Below the pieces are notes generated by a model. It was given only the letters and a program-made list of their open reading frames with translations, was not told the origin of the DNA and did not search any database. 64,000 bases of DNA. Source: Microbulbifer sp. SAOS-129_SWC (GTDB lineage: Bacteria > Pseudomonadota > Gammaproteobacteria > Pseudomonadales > Cellvibrionaceae). Shown piece after piece: positions 8,883 to 17,544 of this stretch. Every line of letters begins with the position of its first letter. Within the stretch, counting starts at the first letter, position 1. Position numbers and translations under genes: made by a program. Where the stretch lies: assembly GCF_039696035.1 (NCBI RefSeq), contig NZ_CP155567.1:4570465-4634464 (forward strand), read 5' to 3'.

Positions 8883-10254
8883 ACTGTTCCCGATATTTTT
8901 TCACGACGTGCAGGGCGATGAAGTTGAGCACCAGCGTGGACAAGAACAGCATCAGGCCCAGTGCGAAGGCAGCCAGTGTCTTGGGGCTGTCGAATTCCTG
9001 GTCGCCCACCAGCAGGGTCACGATCTGCACGGTGACGGTGGTGACGGATTCCAGCGGGTTGGCAGTCAGGTTGGCGGACATGCCGGCGGCCATGACCACG
9101 ATCATGGTCTCGCCGATGGCCCGCGATACCGCCAGCAGCACGCCGCCGACGATGCCGGGCAGGGCGGCCGGAATCACCACCTTGCGCACGGTTTCCGATT
9201 TGGTCGAGCCGAGGCCGAGGGCGCCGTCGCGCAGCGACTGTGGCACCGCGTTGATCACGTCGTCGGACAGCGACGACACAAACGGAATAATCATCACGCC
9301 CATCACCAGGCCCGCCGCCAGCGCGCTCTCGCTGGAGGCGTGCAGGCCCACGGCGGCGGCGGCATCGCGGATGAATGGTGCCACGGTCAGGGCGGCGAAA
9401 AAGCCGTACACCACCGTGGGCACGCCGGCGAGGATCTCGATCACCGGCTTGGCCAGCGAACGCACCCGCGCACTGGCGTACTCCGCCAGATAGATGGCCG
9501 ACATCAGGCCCACCGGCACCGCCACCAGCATGGCGATTGCCGACACCATCAGCGTACCGGTAAACAGCGGTACGGCGCCGAAGGCACCGCTGGAACCCAC
9601 CTGGTCGGCGCGCAGCGCCATCTGCGGGCTCCAGTGCAGGCCGAACAGGAATTCGGTCAGCGGCACCGCGTGGAAGAAGCGCAGCGATTCGAACAGCACC
9701 GACAGCAGGATGCCGACGGTGGTAAAGATGGCGGCGCAGGCGCAGGCGATCAGCACCGCCTTGAGGATCGATTCCACTTTCTCGCGCGCGCGCAGCTGCG
9801 GCGAGAAGCGCAGCAGCGCAAAGGCGCCGAGGCCGATGGCGAGGAGCAGCGTCAGCGCCGCTTGCAGTATATTGCCGCGCTGGCGCAGCGCCGTGAAATG
9901 GTCGGCGGCGGCCTGCAATTGTGCCGTCGGCTCGCCCAGCAGGTGGCCGGCGGCGAGGTTCTGGACCTTGGCGTAGAGCAGGTTTTGCCCGGCGACGGTG
10001 TCCGGTTTGTCGGCAACGCCGTGCAGCACCAGCGCGCGGATGATGGCATCGTCGAGCAGCAGCCAGCCACCCAACAGCAGCAGCGCCGGCAGGCCACACC
10101 AGATCGCCGTGTGCAGGCCGTAATAACTCGGCAGCGCCGCCAGGCTGCGCAGGCCGCCGCGACCGCGGGCGGCGGTGACCGCGCGGGTAAAGCCGGTGCC
10201 ATAGGCCACCAGCACCAGCAACAGCAACAGGGCGAAGAGGGTGGAGGTTTGCAT
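8875..10254 (-). CDS. pstC: Phosphate ABC transporter permease PstC
   Basis: The 459-residue protein is also of the long form. It has two N-terminal membrane segments flanking a soluble insert of about 80 residues, then the PstC core with VPVGLMSAIYLAEYAS and the coupling loop PQSLRDGALGLGSTKSETVRKVVIPAALPG. Long PstC and PstA pairs like this are known in Pseudomonas and Vibrio relatives. It lies 195 bases after pstS, behind an intrinsic terminator, so its expression may depend on read-through. Confidence 0.96.
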   Translation of the reverse strand: MQTSTLFALLLLLVLVAYGTGFTRAVTAARGRGGLRSLAALPSYYGLHTAIWCGLPALLLLGGWLLLDDAIIRALVLHGVADKPDTVAGQNLLYAKVQNLAAGHLLGEPTAQLQAAADHFTALRQRGNILQAALTLLLAIGLGAFALLRFSPQLRAREKVESILKAVLIACACAAIFTTVGILLSVLFESLRFFHAVPLTEFLFGLHWSPQMALRADQVGSSGAFGAVPLFTGTLMVSAIAMLVAVPVGLMSAIYLAEYASARVRSLAKPVIEILAGVPTVVYGFFAALTVAPFIRDAAAAVGLHASSESALAAGLVMGVMIIPFVSSLSDDVINAVPQSLRDGALGLGSTKSETVRKVVIPAALPGIVGGVLLAVSRAIGETMIVVMAAGMSANLTANPLESVTTVTVQIVTLLVGDQEFDSPKTLAAFALGLMLFLSTLVLNFIALHVVKKYREQYD

Positions 10255-10385
10255 CGATTCGCTCAGACCAGAGGTTGTTTGCCGGGCATTATCCGGACTT
10301 TTGACTCAATTTGCATGGTGCCGCTGCCAGACACTTCTTACTTTTGCCGGCTGCGCGCGCAATTGGCCAACCGACAAAAGTAAAA

Positions 10386-10407
10386 AGCCAAGCCCGGAGG
10401 CTTGGCT
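10386..10407 (-). terminator. Terminator between pstS and pstC
   Basis: On the minus strand the arms AGCCAAGCC and GGCTTGGCT enclose a TCCG loop and are followed by a TTTTT run. It follows the pstS stop by about 40 bases. Such a terminator would give more pstS than pstCAB message, the usual stoichiometry for a binding protein. Confidence 0.85.
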
Positions 10408-10449
10408 GGCAATTCCATTTACCGCTACAGCTTCGTGCTTAAATTTTTC

Positions 10450-11508
10450 TTACTTCTGCGCCAGGTTGCTGAGCGTGGTCAGCTTGTGCACACCGGCCAG
10501 TACTTTCTGGCGCTTGGCGGCGGGCATCGGGATCATGCCCTTGTCGGCCAGGTAGCCGTCGTCGCCCCAGGCGCGCTCGCTGGTGAACTCGGCCAGGAAG
10601 CGCTTCATGCCCGGCACTACGCCGACGTGGGCCTTCTTCACATAGATGAACAGCGGGCGGGAAACCGGGTAGCTGTGGTCGGCGATGGACTCGAAAGTCG
10701 GCTCCTGACCTTCAATCAGGGAACCCTGGATCTTGTCGGTGTTCTGGTCCAGGTAGCTGAAGCCGAAGATACCCAGCGCGGCGGGATCGGCCACCAGCTT
10801 GTTGACGATCAGGTTGTCGTTCTCGCCGGCCTCGATGTAGGCGCCGTCTTCACGCAGAGTCTGGCAGGCGACTTTCTTGTCGTCCTTGCTCATCTTCTCG
10901 ATCATCGGGATGGTCTCGCAGCCGTGCTCCATCACCAGCTCGGCGAAGGCGTCGCGGGTACCGGAGGTGGGCGGCGGGCCCAGGACTTCGATCTTCTGCG
11001 CCGGCAGGGTCGGGTTGACGTCCTTCCAGGTCTTGTACGGGTTGGCTACTAAAGTGTCGGAACCGTCCGGGTTCGGCACTTTCTTGGCCAGGGCCAGGTA
11101 CAGGTCCTTGCGGGTCAGCGACAGGCGCTCGGCACCCTTGGCGTTGGCGATGGCGATGCCGTCGAAGCCCACCTGCACCTCGACCACGTCGATGCCGTTT
11201 TTGTGGCAGTTGTCCAGCTCGGACTGCTTGATGCGGCGCGAGGCACCGGTGATGTCCGGAGTGTTCTCACCGACGCCGGCACAGAACAGCTTCATACCGC
11301 CGCCGGTACCGGTGGATTCGACCACCGGGGTGTTGAACTGGGTGGAGCGGCTGAAACGCTCGGCCACAGTGGTGGTGAACGGGTATACGGTAGAAGAACC
11401 GACAATGCTGATATGGTCGCGGGCCGCCAGGGCTACCTGGGATGCGGCGATGGTCATGGCCGCCAGGGCCGAGGCCACTACTTTCTTGTTCGCGAAGCGC
11501 TTGTTCAT
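10450..11508 (-). CDS. pstS: Phosphate-binding periplasmic protein PstS
   Basis: The 352-residue precursor has a signal peptide (MNKRFANKKVVASALAAMTIAASQVALA). Phosphate-binding loops are visible as GSSTVYPFTT (about residues 37-46), ESTGTGGGMKLFCAG (about 64-78) and TSGTRDAFAEL. It captures phosphate in the periplasm for PstCAB. It is the first gene of the cluster, with a Pho box and -10 element upstream and its own terminator downstream. The family is the PstS group common in marine gammaproteobacteria rather than the E. coli type. Confidence 0.96.
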   Translation of the reverse strand: MNKRFANKKVVASALAAMTIAASQVALAARDHISIVGSSTVYPFTTTVAERFSRSTQFNTPVVESTGTGGGMKLFCAGVGENTPDITGASRRIKQSELDNCHKNGIDVVEVQVGFDGIAIANAKGAERLSLTRKDLYLALAKKVPNPDGSDTLVANPYKTWKDVNPTLPAQKIEVLGPPPTSGTRDAFAELVMEHGCETIPMIEKMSKDDKKVACQTLREDGAYIEAGENDNLIVNKLVADPAALGIFGFSYLDQNTDKIQGSLIEGQEPTFESIADHSYPVSRPLFIYVKKAHVGVVPGMKRFLAEFTSERAWGDDGYLADKGMIPMPAAKRQKVLAGVHKLTTLSNLAQK

Positions 11509-11578
11509 GGATGACTCCGGTGGATGGATTTCTCGTTTCCAATATGGGACGCGGCGATGCTAGGAACAACGGGTGACG

Positions 11579-11612
11579 ATTCTATGAATGAAAGATGACA
11601 AACAGGTTACAA
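11579..11612 (-). promoter_or_regulatory. Pho box and -10 element of pstS
   Basis: On the minus strand two 11-bp direct repeats, TTGTAACCTGT and TTGTCATCTTT, match the PhoB box layout of 7-bp half-sites every 11 bp. Six bases later comes TAGAAT (11579-11584 on the plus strand), a good -10 hexamer. The arrangement, a Pho box in place of a -35, is the classical PhoB-activated promoter. Confidence 0.85.
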
Positions 11613-11717
11613 ACGGTCCCCGGGTGCCGCTGGCACCGCCCCGGCGGAGGCGGTAGTCTTAGCCGACAGCCGGTGTACCGGTGATACAGAACAATAAGAT
11701 GGTGTGAGAGCTTTCCC

Positions 11718-12296
11718 ATGTCCCCCTTGATTCGTTGTGCCCGCGGCCTGGACAGGCTGGCCGCGGCTTCCGGACGCCTGCTCGGCTGGTTCACGCTGGC
11801 AATGGTGCTGCTGCAAAGTGCCGTGGTGATTCTGCGCTACGGCTTTAACGGCGGCTCGGTGGCGCTGCAGGATGCCGTGGTCTACCTGCACGGCGCCGCC
11901 TTTATGCTGGGCCTGGCCTATGCGCTACAGTGCGATGCCCATGTGCGCGTGGATGTGTTCTATCGCACCATGGGCGAGCGCGGCAAGGCGTGGGTCAATG
12001 CGGTGGGTACACTGATATTCCTGCTGCCGCTGTGCACCTTCATTTTTGCCGGCAGCCTGCAGTTCGCCGCTGCCAGCTGGGCTGTGCACGAGGGCAGCGG
12101 CAGCGCCGGCGGCCTGCCCGGCGTGTTCCTGCTCAAAAGCCTGATTCCACTGGCGGCGCTGACACTGGCGCTGCAGGGGCTGGCGCAGTTCGGCCGCGCC
12201 CTGGCGCAGCTGATGCAGCCCGCTGACCGACCGGCCCCACCCGCCGCCGATCGCGCGGCCACGCCGGTGGCCTCCGCCGAGGAGGTAAGCGCGTGA
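11718..12296 (+). CDS. TRAP transporter small permease (DctQ type)
   Basis: The 192-residue protein has four predicted membrane segments (about residues 20-42, 55-75, 98-120 and 142-165), as in DctQ subunits. The segment RYGFNGGSVALQDAVVYLHGAAFMLGLAYAL is typical of the family. It forms the membrane complex with the large subunit encoded next; their genes overlap as GTGA. A GAGAG ribosome site precedes the ATG. No binding-protein gene is adjacent; the nearest DctP-type gene is at 16303-17469. Confidence 0.93.
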   Translation: MSPLIRCARGLDRLAAASGRLLGWFTLAMVLLQSAVVILRYGFNGGSVALQDAVVYLHGAAFMLGLAYALQCDAHVRVDVFYRTMGERGKAWVNAVGTLIFLLPLCTFIFAGSLQFAAASWAVHEGSGSAGGLPGVFLLKSLIPLAALTLALQGLAQFGRALAQLMQPADRPAPPAADRAATPVASAEEVSA

Positions 12297-13654
12297 TCGA
12301 GCTGATCCCCCTGCTGATGTTCGCCGCCGTGTGTGCGGCGCTGATGTTCGGCTACCCGGTGGCCTTTACGCTCGGCGGCACCGCCCTGCTGTCCGCCGGC
12401 CTCGGCATCGTGTTCGGCGTCTTCGACCCGGAACTGCTGCGCGCGTTTCCCGACCGCCTGTACGGCATCATGCAGAACGGCACCCTGATGGCGGTGCCGC
12501 TGTTTGTACTGATGGGCGTGATGCTGGAACGGGCGCGTATCGCCGAGGAACTGCTGGTCAACCTCGCCAAAGTGTTCTCCGGGCTGCCGGCGGGCATGGC
12601 GGTGTCGGTGGTGGTGGTGGGCGCGCTGCTCGCCGCGAGCACCGGTATCGTCGGCGCGACGGTGGTGACGATGGGCCTGATGTCACTGCCAACCATGCTC
12701 AAACGCGGCTATTCGCCGAAGTTAGCCACCGGAACCATCTGTGCCACCGGCACCCTGGGACAGATAATCCCGCCGTCGATCGCGCTGGTGTTGCTCGGCG
12801 ACACCCTGTCCAACGCCTACCAACAGGCGCAGCTGAACGCTGGCATCTTCAATCCGCAGCCGGTCAGTGTCGGCGACCTGTTTGTCGGTGCCATCATCCC
12901 CGGCCTGCTGCTGGTGCTGGCCTATATCGTCTACCTGCTGCTGGTGGCCAAGCGCGAGCCGGCGGTGGCGCGCGCAGCGGCGGAGGAGGTGGACTACCTG
13001 CAGACGATCAAGAGCCTGGTGCCGCCGATCTCGCTGATGCTGCTGGTGCTGGGCTCCATCATCAGCGGCGCCGCCACGCCCACCGAAGCCGCGGCCGTGG
13101 GGGCGCTGGGTGCCGGGTTGCTGGCGCGCAGTCGCCGTGCCCTGAGCTGGGCGCGCGCCGGCGAGGTAGGGCAGAGCACGCTGCAGGTCACGGCGATGGT
13201 GTTCGCGATCCTGATCGGTGCCTCGCTGTTCTCGCTGGTGTTCCGCGGCTACCACGGTGAGGACCTGGTCACCGACCTGTTCCAGAGCCTGCCCGGCGGC
13301 GTGGTCGGCGCCACGCTGCTGGTGATGCTGATCATCTTCCTGCTCGGCTTTATCCTCGACTTTATCGAAATCACCTTCGTGGTGGTGCCGATCGTCGGCC
13401 CGGTACTGCTGGCGATGGGGCTGGATCCGGTGTGGCTGGGGATCATGATCGCGCTGAACCTGCAGACGTCCTTCCTGACCCCGCCGTTCGGCTTCGCGCT
13501 CTTCTACCTGCGCGGGGTGGCGCCGGCGGAAGTGGCCACCGGCGCCATCTACCGCGGTGTGGTGCCGTTTATCGCGATCCAGCTGCTGGTGATGTGCCTG
13601 CTGGCGCTATGGCCGGCGCTGGCCACCTGGCTGCCGGGAATCATGGCCGATTAG
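12293..13654 (+). CDS. TRAP transporter large permease (DctM type)
   Basis: The 453-residue protein has about 12 membrane segments and DctM signatures: PLFVLMGVMLERARIAEELL, the ATGTLGQIIPPSI loop (about residues 145-160) and NLQTSFLTPPFGFALFYLRG near the C-terminus. It is the ion-coupled import channel of the TRAP system. The start is GTG, overlapping the DctQ stop by 4 bases, with GAGGAGG 8 bases before it. By analogy with TakP systems it may carry 2-oxo acids or another carboxylate with sodium. Confidence 0.95.
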   Translation: MIELIPLLMFAAVCAALMFGYPVAFTLGGTALLSAGLGIVFGVFDPELLRAFPDRLYGIMQNGTLMAVPLFVLMGVMLERARIAEELLVNLAKVFSGLPAGMAVSVVVVGALLAASTGIVGATVVTMGLMSLPTMLKRGYSPKLATGTICATGTLGQIIPPSIALVLLGDTLSNAYQQAQLNAGIFNPQPVSVGDLFVGAIIPGLLLVLAYIVYLLLVAKREPAVARAAAEEVDYLQTIKSLVPPISLMLLVLGSIISGAATPTEAAAVGALGAGLLARSRRALSWARAGEVGQSTLQVTAMVFAILIGASLFSLVFRGYHGEDLVTDLFQSLPGGVVGATLLVMLIIFLLGFILDFIEITFVVVPIVGPVLLAMGLDPVWLGIMIALNLQTSFLTPPFGFALFYLRGVAPAEVATGAIYRGVVPFIAIQLLVMCLLALWPALATWLPGIMAD

Positions 13655-13703
13655 GGTGTATTTTTGGCCAAAGGCGGCTGGTTAAAAGCTGGTCAACTTG
13701 TGC

Positions 13704-13709
13704 TAGAAT
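13704..13709 (+). promoter_or_regulatory. Possible -10 element before yciA
   Basis: TAGAAT lies 75 bases before the thioesterase start in an otherwise unremarkable 130-base gap. The matching -35 (TTAAAA, 16 bases upstream) is weak, so the call is tentative. Confidence 0.4.
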
Positions 13710-13784
13710 GCGCCACCCGCGCGGGCCGCCGAATCAGGTAGGGCGCCGCGGGGGCCAATAAATCTAACAATCCGCGAGCTGTCG

Positions 13785-14174
13785 ATGTCCGCACTTGATG
13801 AAGATCCGCAACCCACTGGCACCCTGACCCTGCAGACCCAGACCATGCCCCGCGACACCAATCCCCAGGGTGATGTGTTCGCCGGCTGGCTGATGTCGCA
13901 GATGGACGTGGCCGGCGCCATTATGGCCCAGGGGATCGCCCGCGGCCGGGTGACCACCGTCGCCGTCGGCAGTATGGTCTTCCTGCGCCCGGTTCCGGTT
14001 GGCTCCACCGTCAGCTGCTACGCCGAGGCGGTGGAAGTGGGGCGCTCGTCGATACGTACCATGGTGGAGGTCTGGCTGACCCGGGTCGATTCCGGCGAGC
14101 AGGTGAAGGTGACCGAGGGCGAGTTTGTGTTCGTCGCCATAGACGACCACGGACGCACGCGTCCGCTGCCGTAA
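13785..14174 (+). CDS. yciA: Acyl-CoA thioesterase, YciA-type hotdog protein
   Basis: The 129-residue hotdog-fold protein carries the family pattern TMPRDTNPQGDVFAGWLMSQMDVAGAIMA (residues about 20-48), in which the Asn and Asp correspond to the catalytic region, followed by VAVGSMVFLRPVPVG. YciA hydrolyses a wide range of acyl-CoAs and may manage the free CoA pool or membrane-related acyl groups. It stands alone and is convergent with the lipoprotein gene that follows. Confidence 0.92.
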   Translation: MSALDEDPQPTGTLTLQTQTMPRDTNPQGDVFAGWLMSQMDVAGAIMAQGIARGRVTTVAVGSMVFLRPVPVGSTVSCYAEAVEVGRSSIRTMVEVWLTRVDSGEQVKVTEGEFVFVAIDDHGRTRPLP

Positions 14175-14182
14175 CCGCCCCC

Positions 14183-14202
14183 GCGGCTGACCCGCCAGCC
14201 GC
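14183..14202. terminator. Hairpin between convergent genes
   Basis: The arms GCGGCTG and CAGCCGC with a six-base loop lie 9 bases after the yciA stop. There is no clear T run, so it is a weak or non-classical terminator. Confidence 0.4.
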
Positions 14203-14260
14203 CGTTTCCCCCGATATCAGCAACCGTTCGCGCGCCACGGCGCCCAGCGATCCAGCTGTG

Positions 14261-14269
14261 TTATCCACA
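14261..14269 (+). other. Perfect DnaA box
   Basis: TTATCCACA, the strong DnaA-binding 9-mer, lies in the gap between the thioesterase and lipoprotein genes, far from either candidate origin. It is one of several such sites in intergenic gaps of this window. Confidence 0.6.
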
Positions 14270-14293
14270 AGCCGCGGCAGCCCTGTTGCGCGC

Positions 14294-15211
14294 TCACAGC
14301 ACCAGCTTGCCGGCGATCACCTTGATATTGCCGCGCAGGTCGCGCAACACCGTGTACTCATCCGTGCTCCGGATCAGGTTGCCGCGCAGCAGCACCCAGC
14401 CGTGTTTGCAGTCTATCTTGTGGGTCGCCACTGGCGCGCCGGCAACTGGCAGGGAACCGTCCAGGGACTGGGCCAGGTAGTCGGTGGTGTAGTCGATGCC
14501 ACGACGTAGCTCTGCGTAGAAAGCGGACTGATTCCTCTGCTGCCAGTAGTCCAGATTCTTGGCTTTATCGCCCGCGGCGCCGCTGCCCGCCGACCAGTAC
14601 TCGATCGAGTTGCGATACAGCAGTCGTCCGGAGGGTTCTCGCAATTCGGCGTTGATGTTGAACTTCAGCACGCCGAGACTGTTGGTGAGCTTGATCGATG
14701 GCTGCAGGCGCAGCTCCGCGCTGGCACCGCTGTCGTGGGCCGCGTAGCGCAACGAGTGTTCAAGAGCGAAGTTGGATCGCAGCATGTCGTCCACTATGTC
14801 CTCGCGCACGTCCCGCTGCAGAGCGCCGCTGGCGAGGCGCTCCAGCAGCGGCTTGGCCGGCAACTGCGCCTTGTCCTGCGCCGCGCTCTTGACCATCCCC
14901 GATGCGAGCAGGGAGCCGACCAGGCCGCTAACCGCACCGGCCGCTGCCACCTGCCCGGCGCTGGCCCCCGGGGATGACTGCACCGGATACTGCGCCGTCA
15001 GCAGTTCCGACGTAACGCCGGGATAGTAGCGCCAGGGCTCCGGCCGCACCTCTACCACCAGCGGCGCGTTCTCGAGCGGGTCGATTTCCAAGTAGAGCGT
15101 GGCGAGTGCGTTGACCGCCTCGGGATTGGCGGCGGAGATATGGTAGGTGGAATGGCTGGCACACCCCGCCAGCAGGACCCCGAGCAGGGTCGATGTAATG
15201 CGTTTTTTCAT
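14294..15211 (-). CDS. Predicted lipoprotein of unknown function
   Basis: The 305-residue protein starts with a lipoprotein signal (MKKRITSTLLGVLLAGCAS; acylated Cys at residue 17). A small glycine/alanine-rich stretch that could contact membrane (AAGAVSGLVGSLLASGMV) lies near residue 95. The remainder is soluble and mixed alpha/beta. I chose the ATG at 15211; a GTG three codons upstream is also possible. It follows another lipoprotein gene with a 47-base gap, so the two likely form an operon. I do not recognise a functional family. Confidence 0.75.
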   Translation of the reverse strand: MKKRITSTLLGVLLAGCASHSTYHISAANPEAVNALATLYLEIDPLENAPLVVEVRPEPWRYYPGVTSELLTAQYPVQSSPGASAGQVAAAGAVSGLVGSLLASGMVKSAAQDKAQLPAKPLLERLASGALQRDVREDIVDDMLRSNFALEHSLRYAAHDSGASAELRLQPSIKLTNSLGVLKFNINAELREPSGRLLYRNSIEYWSAGSGAAGDKAKNLDYWQQRNQSAFYAELRRGIDYTTDYLAQSLDGSLPVAGAPVATHKIDCKHGWVLLRGNLIRSTDEYTVLRDLRGNIKVIAGKLVL

Positions 15212-15258
15212 AAATTGCACCGGCAGCGGTGCGGGCCGCTGCCGTCATCCGGTCGTTG

Positions 15259-16044
15259 TTATAGTTTTTCCGGTGTTTCCTGCTGCGCCGTCGTCGCCTC
15301 GTCCGCGCCCTGTTTCAGCGCCAGACTGCTGCCGCTGGCGTTGCGCTTTGCCAGCGCACCGATGACGTCCTGCCGGGCCTGATTCATCACCACGTAAAAG
15401 GAGTTGGTCAGCCCGGGGAATTTCGGTTTTTCGTCCCACTCACCGTCGGCGTAGGCGGCGTGCGGCATGTTGGCGTACCACAGCAGCTGGTTGCTGGAGA
15501 GATCAATCAGCTCGCCGTGTACATCAAACACCGCGCGCGGCGCATCGGTGGGCACAAAACCGTAGTAAGGACGCGCCAGTCCAGTGCGGGTCGCGGTGAG
15601 CTTGAGCAGGTAGTCCACCCCGTATTGCTGCGCCATCGCGCGGTGATCCCTGGCGGCAAAGTAGGTTTGGTCCTTGCTGTCAGGATCCTTGAATTTTGCC
15701 ATTTTCACGGCCTTTGCCGGCGCCTGCAGACGCACGACCTGGAAGCCCGCGCTCTCCAGGCTGTGGCTCAGGTCTTCAGAGACGGCGACGAATTCGTCCA
15801 ACCCCTGACGCTCGATATTGTCAGTCAGCGCACTGGTGGCGGCACTGATGATCGCGTAATCGAGCAGACCGACATTGCCCTCCAGGGCCAGGCCCGGCTT
15901 TTCCGGCACCTTGAGCATCACCCCGACGCTCTTGCCCTTCTGCGTGTAAAAGCTCTGGTCCAGCGCCACCGGCGGCTGCGGTGTGGCACAACCGACCAGC
16001 GCAACCAGCGCGCAGATGGCAATCAGGCGAAACAGGTTTTTCAT
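15259..16044 (-). CDS. Predicted lipoprotein of unknown function
   Basis: The 261-residue protein has a lipoprotein signal (MKNLFRLIAICALVALVGCATPQ; acylated Cys at residue 19). The body contains LDYAIISAATSALTDNIE and YGVDYLLKLTATRTGLARPYYGF, a pattern seen in lipoproteins that pair with secreted or envelope-assembly factors, but I cannot name a family. The ATG at 16044 places the signal correctly; an upstream in-frame start adds only MGGR. Its upstream region is AT-rich, and it is the first gene of the two-lipoprotein unit. Confidence 0.75.
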   Translation of the reverse strand: MKNLFRLIAICALVALVGCATPQPPVALDQSFYTQKGKSVGVMLKVPEKPGLALEGNVGLLDYAIISAATSALTDNIERQGLDEFVAVSEDLSHSLESAGFQVVRLQAPAKAVKMAKFKDPDSKDQTYFAARDHRAMAQQYGVDYLLKLTATRTGLARPYYGFVPTDAPRAVFDVHGELIDLSSNQLLWYANMPHAAYADGEWDEKPKFPGLTNSFYVVMNQARQDVIGALAKRNASGSSLALKQGADEATTAQQETPEKL

Positions 16045-16180
16045 ACGACCCCCCATTTTTTGATTTTATTGGCGTTCTGAAAGTGAACTAATAGACAATT
16101 ATTCATTGTCTCGGGGAGGGTGAAAGGTGACTTATATGACTAACAGAAATTAACTAAATTAATTCTGTTTATTTTGCCAA

Positions 16181-16298
16181 GCCGTACGCACTTCCCGGAC
16201 GCAGTGTTCACTGCGCCGCGGCGGAAGGGTATGCGGTTCGGTTTTTTGCCGTCCGGGCAACGCGAAATTCCCGTCTTTTCGCGCAAAGTGTGTACGGC
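16181..16298. other. Multi-stem structured element behind the TRAP binding-protein gene
   Basis: An outer stem joins 16181-16193 to 16286-16298 (13 pairs, one of them G-T). Inside are a 7-bp stem 16194-16200 with 16251-16257 (CCCGGAC/GTCCGGG), a small palindrome GCAGTGTTCACTGC at 16201-16214, and a hairpin CGCGAAA/TTTCGCG at 16261-16267 and 16277-16283. This resembles a branched RNA. Read as plus-strand RNA the odd pair is a G-U wobble; on the minus strand it would be a C-A mismatch. It lies 5 bases beyond the dctP stop. The 16045-16180 part of this gap is AT-rich and includes GACAAT-N5-ATTGTC at 16093. Confidence 0.6.
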
Positions 16299-16302
16299 GC
16301 GG

Positions 16303-17469
16303 CTAACGCTTTGCCGCGTCAGTCGGCGGTTCAATACGATCGGTACTGATAGACCGCGTCTGGTAATAGGCTTCCTCGCTGATACGGTGATAGGGGATTA
16401 CCTGCGCTTTAAATGCCTTGTACGCCTTGTAAACGCGGGCAAACTGCGGATCTTCCGCCGCGGTTTCTTCCATGATCTGGTTGTTGATCTTTTTCAGGTA
16501 GGCGATGACATCGTCCGGCAGGCGGCGCAACTGCACACCGTGTTTCTGCACCAGCTCCTGCAGCGCGCGGTTGTTGCGCGCGGTGTACTCGTCGAGCATA
16601 TCCTGGTTGGCATCGCGGGCGGCGGTGCGCACGATTGCCTGCAGGTCCGGCGGCAGCTTTTCGAACGCGGTCTTGTTGACGATAAATTCGAGGATCGAGC
16701 CCGGCTCGTGCCAGCCCGGGTAGTAGTAGTACTTGGCGATCTGGTAGAAGCCAAACGCCAGGTCATTGTAGGGGCCGACCCACTCGGTGGCGTCGATCAC
16801 GCCGGTCTGCAGCGCCGTGTACAGCTCGCCGCCGGGGATGGTCACCGCGGTGCCGCCGGCGCGATTCAGCACCTCGCCGCCGAGGCCGGGAATGCGCATC
16901 TTCAGGCCCTTGAGGTCGTCGACGGAATTGATTTCCTTGTTGAACCAGCCCGCCATCTGCACGCCGGTGGAGCCGCCGGCCATCGGAATAAGGTCGAACG
17001 GTTCGTACAGTTCGCGCCACAGCTGCATACCACCGCCGTAGTGCAGCCAGCCGTTCATCTCCTGCGCGTTGAGGCCGAAGGGCACGGCGGTGAAGAACTG
17101 CGCTGCGGGAATCTTGCCCTTCCAGTAATAGGCCGCGCCGTGGCCCATCTGCGCGGCGCCGTCGGACACGGCGCCGAACACGCCCATGGCCGGCACCAGT
17201 TCGCCGGCGCCGTAGACTTTGATCTTCAGGCGCCCGTTGGACATGGCCGCCACTTTTTTGGCGAAACGCTCCGGCGCACTGCCCAGGCCGGGGAAGTTTT
17301 TCGGCCAGGTGGTGACGAGTTTCCACTCGAAGGTCTGCTGATCACTGCCCTTGGCGAAGTGCTGCACCGGGCCCTGTGCGGAGCGGGATACCACCAGCGC
17401 GCCGAAGGTGATGACCAGCAGCGCGAGCAGGCCGAGGATAACGGGGGGATACCAGTTGATTTTTTTCAT
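16303..17469 (-). CDS. TRAP transporter substrate-binding protein, TakP-like
   Basis: The 388-residue protein has one N-terminal hydrophobic segment (about residues 8-28) that acts as signal or anchor, then a DctP-family fold. TAVPFGLNAQEMNGW, STGVQMAGWFNKEIN, LKGLKMRIPGLGGEV and IDATEWVGPYND agree closely with TakP-type proteins, which bind 2-oxo acids such as pyruvate or 2-oxobutyrate. The ATEWVGPYND motif contributes ligand contacts in that group. The membrane subunits are not adjacent; the DctQ-DctM pair at 11718-13654 is the nearest partner. The ligand is inferred from family only. Confidence 0.9.
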   Translation of the reverse strand: MKKINWYPPVILGLLALLVITFGALVVSRSAQGPVQHFAKGSDQQTFEWKLVTTWPKNFPGLGSAPERFAKKVAAMSNGRLKIKVYGAGELVPAMGVFGAVSDGAAQMGHGAAYYWKGKIPAAQFFTAVPFGLNAQEMNGWLHYGGGMQLWRELYEPFDLIPMAGGSTGVQMAGWFNKEINSVDDLKGLKMRIPGLGGEVLNRAGGTAVTIPGGELYTALQTGVIDATEWVGPYNDLAFGFYQIAKYYYYPGWHEPGSILEFIVNKTAFEKLPPDLQAIVRTAARDANQDMLDEYTARNNRALQELVQKHGVQLRRLPDDVIAYLKKINNQIMEETAAEDPQFARVYKAYKAFKAQVIPYHRISEEAYYQTRSISTDRIEPPTDAAKR

Positions 17470-17544
17470 CGCGTTTTTATTGTTTTACCGCTTTGGTTTT
17501 TCTTTTTAACGAGCGGCCCGCGGCCGCTCCCGGTGCTGCTTACC

